Source: Flavobacteriales bacterium
Lineage (GTDB): Bacteria; Bacteroidota; Bacteroidia; Flavobacteriales_F; PHOS-HE28
Assembly (NCBI GenBank): GCA_020635695.1
Contig: JACJZH010000005.1
Span: 124,001-188,000 of the forward strand
DNA length: 64,000 nt
Reading direction: 5' to 3'
Both the position numbers and the translations under genes were made by a program. Positions 45,001-54,000 of the stretch are shown one piece after another (position 1 is the first letter of the stretch; each line of letters begins with the position of its first letter). The notes below the pieces were generated by a model that worked only from the letters and a program-made list of their open reading frames with translations, did no database searches and had not been told where the DNA came from.

Positions 45001-48000
45001 CGGCGGCTGTGTGGCCGCCACCGATCAGGTGCAACTCACCTTCACCCCGGCCCCTGTGGCCAATGCAGGTCCTGACCTGAGCGTCTGCGCGAACAACGCG
45101 AACGTGACCCTGGCGGGTGCCGTGACCGGTGCCACCGGCGGTGTCTGGAGCGGCGGTGCGGGCAGCTTCCTGCCGAACAACACCGCCTTGAACGCGACCT
45201 ACACGCCCACGGCGGCCGAGATCGCCGCCGGGGTCATGACGCTTACGCTCACCACCACCGGCAACGGCACCTGCAACGCCGTCACCGACCAGGTGCAGAT
45301 CGCCTTCACGCCCGCCCCGGTGGTGAACGCCGGTGCCGATGGTGCGGTGTGCGCCAACAACGCGGCCATTGCCCTGAACGGCGCGGTGACCGGCGCGACC
45401 GGTGGCACCTGGAGCGGAGGCAGCGGCACCTTCAGCCCGAACGCCAATACGCTGAACGCCAGCTACACGCCCAGTGCCGCGGAGATCACCGCCGGCAGCG
45501 TGACGTTGACGCTGACCTCCGCCGGTAACGGCACCTGCAACGCGGTGAGCGACCAGGTCACCTGGACCATCACGCCTGCGCCCACGGCGAACGCGGGTGC
45601 CGACCAGACCCTTTGCGCCAACAACGCCGACGCCGTGCTGAACGGTTCGTTCACCGTGGCCACCGGCGCAGTGTGGAGCGGGGGCAGTGGGTCCTACAGC
45701 CCGGGTCCCACCAACATGGGGGCCACCTATTCGCCCACGCCGGCCGAGATCGCTGCGGGAAGTGTGACACTGACCCTGACCACCACCGGCAATGGCGGCT
45801 GTGTGGCCGTCGCCGACCAGGTCTCCCTGAACTTCACCCCGCCGCCCGTGGTGAACGCCGGTGCGGACATCACCGCCTGTGCCAACAACGCCAGCGTGGT
45901 GCTGAACGGCTCGGTGGGCGTCGCCAGTGGTGGCATCTGGAGCGGTGGTGCGGGCAGCTTCGTGCCGAACAACACCACCCTGAACGCGACCTACACGCCC
46001 ACTTCGGCGGAGATCGCAGCGGGGGTGATGACCCTGACGTTGACCACCACGGGCAACGGCACCTGCAACGCCGTGAGCGATCAGGTGCAGATCACCTTCA
46101 CACCCGCCCCGGTGGTGAACGCGGGAGCCGACGGCACGGTGTGCGCCAACAACGCGGCCATCGCCCTGAACGGCTCGGTGACCGGCGCGACCGGCGGCAC
46201 GTGGAGCGGCGGCACGGGCACCTTCAGCCCGAACGCCAATACCCTGAACGCCAGCTACACGCCCAGCGCCGCGGAGCTCGCGGCGGGTAGTGTGACGCTT
46301 ACCCTGACCTCGGCCGGCAACGGCACCTGCAACGCGGTGAGCGACCAGGTCACCTGGACCATCACCCCGGCGCCGACCGCGAACGCGGGGGTGGACCGGG
46401 TGCTGTGCGCCAACAACGCAGCGGCGCTGCTCTCCGGCTCCTTCACCGTGGCCTCCGGTGCGGTGTGGAGTGGTGGCGCGGGCACCTTCGACCCCAGCAC
46501 CACCAACATGGGGGCCATCTACACCCCCACGGCGGCGGAGATCGCGGCCGGCAGCGTCACGCTCACCCTCACCACCACGGGCAACGGCCTGTGCAACGCG
46601 GCCACCGACCAGGTGCTGCTCACCTTCACCGATGCGCCCACCGCCAATGCCGGACCTGATGTGACCGTGTGCGCGAACAACGGCACGGTGGCCCTCGGCG
46701 GCAGTGTGCAGGTGGCCACCGGCGGAAGCTGGAGCGGCGGCACAGGCACCTTCAGCCCGAACGCCAACACCCTGAACGCCAGCTACACCCCGGGCGCGGC
46801 CGACATCGCGGCCGGCCAGGTGACGCTCACGCTGACGACCACCGGGAACGGCACCTGCAACGCCGCCACCGACACGCGCACCATCTTCATCACTCCGGCT
46901 CCGATCGTGGACGCCGGTGTGGGCGGAACGGTCTGTGCGAACGCGTCGAACATCACGCTCAGTGGGACCGTGAGCGGCGCCACAGGCGGGGTCTGGAGCG
47001 GTGGAAGCGGCACCTTCAGCCCGAACAACCTGGTGCTGAACGCCACCTATACGCCCAGTGCGGCGGAGGTAGCGGCCGGCATGGTGACGCTGACCCTGAC
47101 CTCGGCCGGCAACGGCAGCTGCAACCCGGTGAGCGACCAGGTCACCTGGACCATCACGCCGTCGCCCACGGTGAACGCGGGTGCCGACCAGACCCTGTGC
47201 GCCAACAACGCCAACGCGGTGTTGAACGCCCAGTTGACCGTGGCCACGGGCGTGCAATGGAGCGGCGGAACCGGACTCTACAGCCCGGGCAGCACGGCCC
47301 AGAACATCACCTACAGCCCCTCGCCGGTGGAACTGGCCAATGGCAGCGTGACGCTGACCGTGACCACCACGGGCAATGGCAGCTGCTTGGCGGTGAGCGA
47401 TCAGGTGACCCTCACCTTCAGCCCCTCGCCCACCGTGGACGCCGGTCCTGACCAGAGCGTGAGCGGCAACAACGCCGACACCCAGCTCGCCGGTTCCGTG
47501 ACGCTGGCCAGTGGCGGGGTCTGGAGCGGTGGGTCGGGATCCTATGCACCGTCGAACACGGCCCTGAACGCCGTGTACACGCCCACGGCCTCGGAGATCG
47601 CCGCAGGCAGCGTGACGCTGACCCTGACCACCACGGGCAACGGCAGCTGCGCCGCTGTGAGCGACCAGATGACCATCACCTTCACCGACCCACCCACCGT
47701 GGACGCGGGTGCGGACCAGACCGTGTGCGCCAACGCCCCGGCGGTGTCGCTGAGCGGCAGCGTGACCGTGGCCAGCGGCGGCATCTGGACCGGAGGTGGC
47801 GGCACCTTCACCCCGAACAACACGTCGCTGACCACGACCTACACGCCCAGTGCGGCGGAGATCGCGGCGGGCAGTGTGACCCTCACCCTCACCTCGGTGG
47901 GCAACGGCAACAGCAATCCGGTGAGCGACCAGGTGGTCATCACCATCACCCCGGCGCCGGTGGCCGAGGCGGGTCCCGCGCTCACCAGCTGCGCCAACCA

Positions 48001-51000
48001 GCCGAACGCCCAGCTCGCCGGTACGGTGAGCGGTGCCACAGGTGGTCTCTGGAGCGGCGGCAGCGGGTCGTTCAGCCCGTCGGCTGCCAACCTGAACGCG
48101 GTGTACACGCCGAGCCCGGCGGAGATCGCGGCGGGCAGCGTGGTGCTGACCCTGACCACCACGGGCAACGGCCTGTGCAACGCGGTGAGCGATCAGGTGA
48201 CGCTGACCATCGCACCCGCCCCGGTGGTGAACGCCGGGCTGGACCAACTGACCTGCTCCAACAACCCCACCGCCGTGCTGAACGGCAGTGTGACGAACGC
48301 CGGTGGCGGCATCTGGAGCGGTGGCACCGGTGGCTTCTCGCCGAACATCACCGCCCTGGGCGCGGCCTACACGCCCTCGGCCACCGAACTGGCCAACGGC
48401 AGCGTGACGCTGACCCTGACCAGCACCGGCAACGGGACCTGCGCCGCCGTAAGCGATGATATGCTCCTGGTCTTCTCGCAGGCACCCACCGTGAACGCCG
48501 GCACCGACGTCACCGTGTGCGCCAACGCCCCGCAGGTGATCCTGAACGGGTCGGTCACCATCGCCGGTGGCGGGATGTGGAGCGGCGGCACGGGCACCTT
48601 CAGCCCCAACGCGAGCGCGCTGAACGCCACCTACACCCCCAGCCCGGCGGAGATCGCCCTGGGTACGGTGACGCTCACCCTCACCTCCACCCAGAACGGG
48701 GATTGTCTCCCGGTCACCGACCAGATGACCATCACCATCCTGCCGGCCCCCGTGGCCGACGCGGGTGCGCCGATCGCCGTCTGCTCCAACAACGCGGTGG
48801 TGCAGCTGGGCGGCTCGGTGACGGGAGCCGGTGGCGGCCAGTGGAGCGGTGGTGCGGGCACCTTCGCCCCGAGCATTGCCTCGCTGAACGCCGTGTACAC
48901 CCCCACGGCGGCCGAGATCGCCGCGGGCACGCTCACCCTCACGCTCACCACCATCGGCAATGGCGCCTGCCAGGCCGTGACCGATGACGTGCTCATCACC
49001 TTCACCGCCATTCCCACGGCCGAGGCCGGGACGGGTGGTGTGCTCTGTGCCAACAACGCCAGCATCGCCCTCAACGGCGCGGTGACCGTGGCCACGGGCG
49101 GCACCTGGAGCGGCGCCCAGGGCACCTTCAGCCCGAACGCGAACACGCTGAACGCCGCCTATTCCCCCTCGTTGGGTGAACTGGCGGCCGGTGAAGTGAC
49201 CCTCGTGCTCACCACCACGGGCAACGGAGGCTGCCTGTCCGTCTCCGACAGCGTCACCTACACCTTCAGCCCGGCCCCGACCGCCAACGCTGGTCCGGAC
49301 GCCACCACCTGCGCGAACAACGCCTTCGTGGACCTGAACGGTGCGGTGACCGTGGCCACGGGCGGCCTGTGGAGCGGCGGCAACGGCACCTTCACGCCGA
49401 ACGCCGGAGCCCTGAACGCGAACTACGTGCCCACTGCGGCCGAGATCGCGGCCGGGTCCGTCACCCTCACCCTTACCACGGTGGGCAACGGTACCTGCAA
49501 CGCGGTCAGCGATGCCATGACGCTCACGATCACTCCGGCACCGGTGGTGGACGCGGGCGCCCCGCTGACCTCCTGCGCCAATGACCCCGCCGTGCAACTG
49601 GCCGGATCGGTCACCGGCGCCGGCGGAGGCCTGTGGACGGGCCAGGGCACGTTCAGCCCGTCGGCCGGCAACCTGAGCGCCACCTACCAGCCCACGGCCG
49701 CGGAAGTGGCCGCAGGCACGGCCGTGCTCACGCTCACCAGCACCGGCAACGGCCTGTGCAACGCGGTGAGCGATCAGGTGACCCTGACGATCGGTGATGC
49801 CCCCGTGGTGAACGCCGGTCCGGACCAGTCCCTCTGCGCGAACAACGCCACCGTGCAACTGGCGGGCGGTGTGCAGAACGCCACCGGCGGAAGCTGGAGC
49901 GGCGGCCTGGGCAGCTTCGCGCCCAACAACAACGCCCTGAACGCGGCCTACACGCCCAGCGCCTCCGAACTGAGCGCGGGTGGCCTCTGGCTCTTCCTCA
50001 CCAGCACCGGCAATGGCCTGTGCGATGCGGTGCGGGACTCCCTCTACGTCTCCTTCACCCCGGCGCCGACCGCCAACGTGGGGGCCGACCTCACCGTGTG
50101 CGCCAACGACCCCGAGGTGCAGCTGAACGGCAGCGTGACCGTGGCCACTGGCGGCACCTGGAGCGGCGGCAACGGCATCTTCACCCCGAACAACAGCACG
50201 CTGAACGCCACCTACATGCCCTCGCTGGGCGAACTGGCGGCAGGCACCGTGCAGCTGGCCCTGACCACCACGGGCAATGGCAATTGCGTGGCCGTGAGCG
50301 ACACGCTGGTGGTCGACATCGATCCCGTGCCGGTGGTGAACGCCGGTCCCGACCAGCAGGTCTGCGCCAACAACCCGGCCATCCAGTTGAACGGCTTCGT
50401 GGGCAACGCCCCCGGCGCCATCTGGAGCGGCGGCAACGGCACCTACTTCCCGAACACCGCCTCGCTGGTGGTGCAGTACCAGCCCACCGCCGCCGAGATC
50501 GCGGCCGGGTCGGTCACCTTCACCCTCACCTCCGTGGGCTCCGCCGTGTGCGCGCCCATCAGCGACCAGGTCACCGTGGTCTTCACCGACTCTCCGGTGG
50601 CCGACGCCGGTCCCGACCAGCAGGTCTGCATGAACAACGCCGCAGTTCAACTGGGCGGCAACGTGCAGAACGCCAACGGTGGCCAGTGGAGCGGCGGCAG
50701 CGGCACCTTCACGCCGGCGCCGAACGTCTTCAACCCGGTGTACCAGCCCACCGCCTCCGAACTGGCTTCGGGGAGCGTGACGCTGTACCTGACCACCACC
50801 GGCAACGGCACCTGCTTCTCCGACCAGGACACGGTGACCATCACCTTCACCCCGGCGCCCACGGTGGATGCCGGCGTGGACCTGCAGGTGTGCGCCAACA
50901 ACCCGGTGATCGACCTGAACGGCGCGGTGACCGTGGCTTCGGGCGGCACCTGGAGCGGCGGCCTGGGCACCTTCCTGCCCGATGCGCAGACGCTGAACGC

Positions 51001-54000
51001 CCAGTACCAGCCCTCGAACTTCGAGCTGGGCTCCGGCAGCTTCACCCTGACGCTGACCACCACGGGCAACGGCAACTGCCTGGCCGTGAGCGACCAGCTG
51101 ACCGTGACCGTGCTCGATGCACCCACGGTGGACGCCGGTCCCGACCTGACCACCTGCTCCAGCGACCTGGACATCGAACTGGACGGCGAGGTGCTCGGCA
51201 CCACCACCACGGGCATCTGGACCACCAGCGGCACGGGCACCTTCTTCCCGAGCGCCACGGCGCTGAACGCCACCTACCTGGCCAGCTCGCTGGATTCGCT
51301 CAACGGCACGGTGGACCTCACGCTCACCAGCACCAACAACGGCCTCTGCAACGCCGTGATGGACCAGCTGACGGTGACCATCCTCCCGAACGCCACGGCC
51401 GATGCCGGACCGGACCAGGTGATCTGTGCCAGCACCGACAAGGTGATGCTCGAAGGCCTGATCACCGGCAACGCCACGCAGGGCACCTGGACCACCACGG
51501 GTGCGGGCACCTTCACCCCGAACGCGAACAGTGCGACCGCCAGCTACTGGCCGGACAGCACGGACCTGGCCCTGGGCACGCTCACCTTCACCTGGAGCGT
51601 GAACAGCTGCGACAACGCGCAGGACCAGATGACCGTGACCATCGTGCCGGAGTCGGCCGTGGACGCGGGTGCCGACCTGGTGACCTGCTTCGATGACCTG
51701 GACGTGGTGATCAACGGGTCCGTGACCGGCGCAGGCACCACCGGGCAGTGGAGCACGCTGGGAAGCGGCACCTTCGCCAACCCCGCGAGCGCGCTCAGCA
51801 ACGTGTACCAGGCCAGCCTGCAGGACTCCCTGGCGCTCGGTGTGGACCTGGTGCTCACCGCCACCGGTACGGGCGTGTGCCCTGCTGATGCCGACACCCT
51901 GCACATCGACATCCTGCCCTTCGGCACGGTGGACGCCGGTGCGGACATGACCTTCTGCGCCAACAACGCCACCGTGCAACTGAACGGTGTGCTGGGCGGC
52001 GATGCCACCCAGGTGTTGTGGACCACCTCGGGCACGGGCATCTTCTTCCCGAGCGCCGGGGTGCTCACGCCCACCTACATCCCCAGCGCCGTGGATACCG
52101 CCATCGGTTCCGTGACGCTGACCCTGGCCGCGGTGAACAGCTGCAACAACGCCAGCGATGCGCTGACCCTTACGCTGACGCCGGCACCGTACGTGAACGC
52201 CGGTCCGGACCAGACCTACTGCAACCAGGTCTCCACCTTCACCCTGGACGGTACCATCAGCGGGGTCACCAACGTGGGGCAGTGGACCACCACGGGTACG
52301 GGCACGCTCGCCAACCCGGGTTCGCTCACGACAACCTACTCGGCCAGCGCTGCGGACATCGCGGCCGGGCGCATCGACTTCACGCTCAGTTCGCTCAACA
52401 ACGGCAACTGCGCCCCGGTGTCCGACCAGATGACCATCTGGCTCACCGACGGCATCATCGCTGATGCCGGCCCGGACCAGAGCGTGTGCGTGCTCTCCGA
52501 CCATGCGCAGCTGCAGGGCGCCATCCTGAACGGTTCGCCCACCGGCACCTGGACCACCACGGGCAGCGGCACCTTCAGCCCCGACCCGGATGCGCTGAAC
52601 GCCCAGTACTACTTCTCGGCCGGCGATGTGGCCAACGGCTCGGTGGTGCTCACCCTCACCAGCACCAACACGGGCACCTGCCCGCCGGTGCAGGACCAGC
52701 TGGTGCTCACCTTCGGCAACAGCAGCTTCGCCGACGCCGGTGATGACCTGACCACCTGCGCCAACTCCCCCGTGGTGCAACTGAACGGCAACGTGAGCGG
52801 CGGTGCGCAGGGCGGTGTCTGGAGCACCTCGGGTACGGGCTCCTTCAACAACACCTCCTTCCTGGACCCGACCTACACGCTGAGCGCCTCGGACCTGGCC
52901 AACGGCAGCGTGACGCTGACCCTCACCACCATCACGGGCGGGGCCTGCCTGCCGGTGAGCGACCAGGTGACGGTGACCGTGAACGGCCTGCCGGCCATCG
53001 ACGCGGGCAGCGACCAGATCGTCTGCACCGCCGACCCGGTGACGTTGAACGCCTTCGTGTCGAACGCGGCCGGGGTGCTCTGGAGCACCTCGGGCACGGG
53101 CACCTTCTTCGATGCCACCGCGGCCACCACGCTCTACTACCCGAGCGCGGCCGACAGCCTGGCCGGTTCCGTACTGCTCTCGGTGACCACCACTGGCATG
53201 GAGCCCTGCGGCGCGGTGAGCGATCAGCTGGAGGTGACCTTCGGCGGCGGTCTGGAGGCCGATGCGGGCCCCGATGTGGTGACCTGCAGCACCCAGCCCA
53301 ACGTGGCCCTGAACGGCAGCGTGGCGGGCACCACCACCGGCCAGTGGAGCACCACCGGCACCGGCAGCTTCACGCCCAGCAACACGGCGCTGAACGCCAC
53401 CTACGTGCCCGGCCCGGCCGACTTCATCATCGGCGACATCGCCCTGGTGCTCACCACCACGAACAACCTGGGCTGTCCGCCGGCGCGCGACACCCTGATC
53501 GTGAGCTACCACCTGCCGCCCACGGTGAACGCGGGCCAGGACGTGCTGCTCTGTGATGGTATCGAACCCGTACAGCTGGCGGCGAGCGCCCAGCACCATG
53601 ACGGCATCCAGTGGTTCACCACGGGCACCGGCGGCTTCAGCACGGACACCATCCCCGATCCGGTGTACACCCCCAGTGCGGCCGACAGCGTGAGCGGTGG
53701 TGTGTACCTGGTGGTGACCGCCTTCGGCACCGGTGGCTGTGCGAACGCCAGCGACTCCATCCTGATCGACATCGGTCCCACGCGCATCGCTGATGCGGGC
53801 ACGGATCAAGCGCTCTGCGGCGATGGCACCCCCATCCAGTTGAACGGCGCCATCACAGGCGTGTCGGGCGGCCAATGGAGCAGCAGCGGCAGCGGCACCT
53901 TCCTGCCCGATGCCACCACGCTGAACGCCGTGTACACCCCCAGCCCGGCGGACCTCGTGACCGGTCAGCTGCAGTTCCTGCTGGCCACCACCGGCAACCT

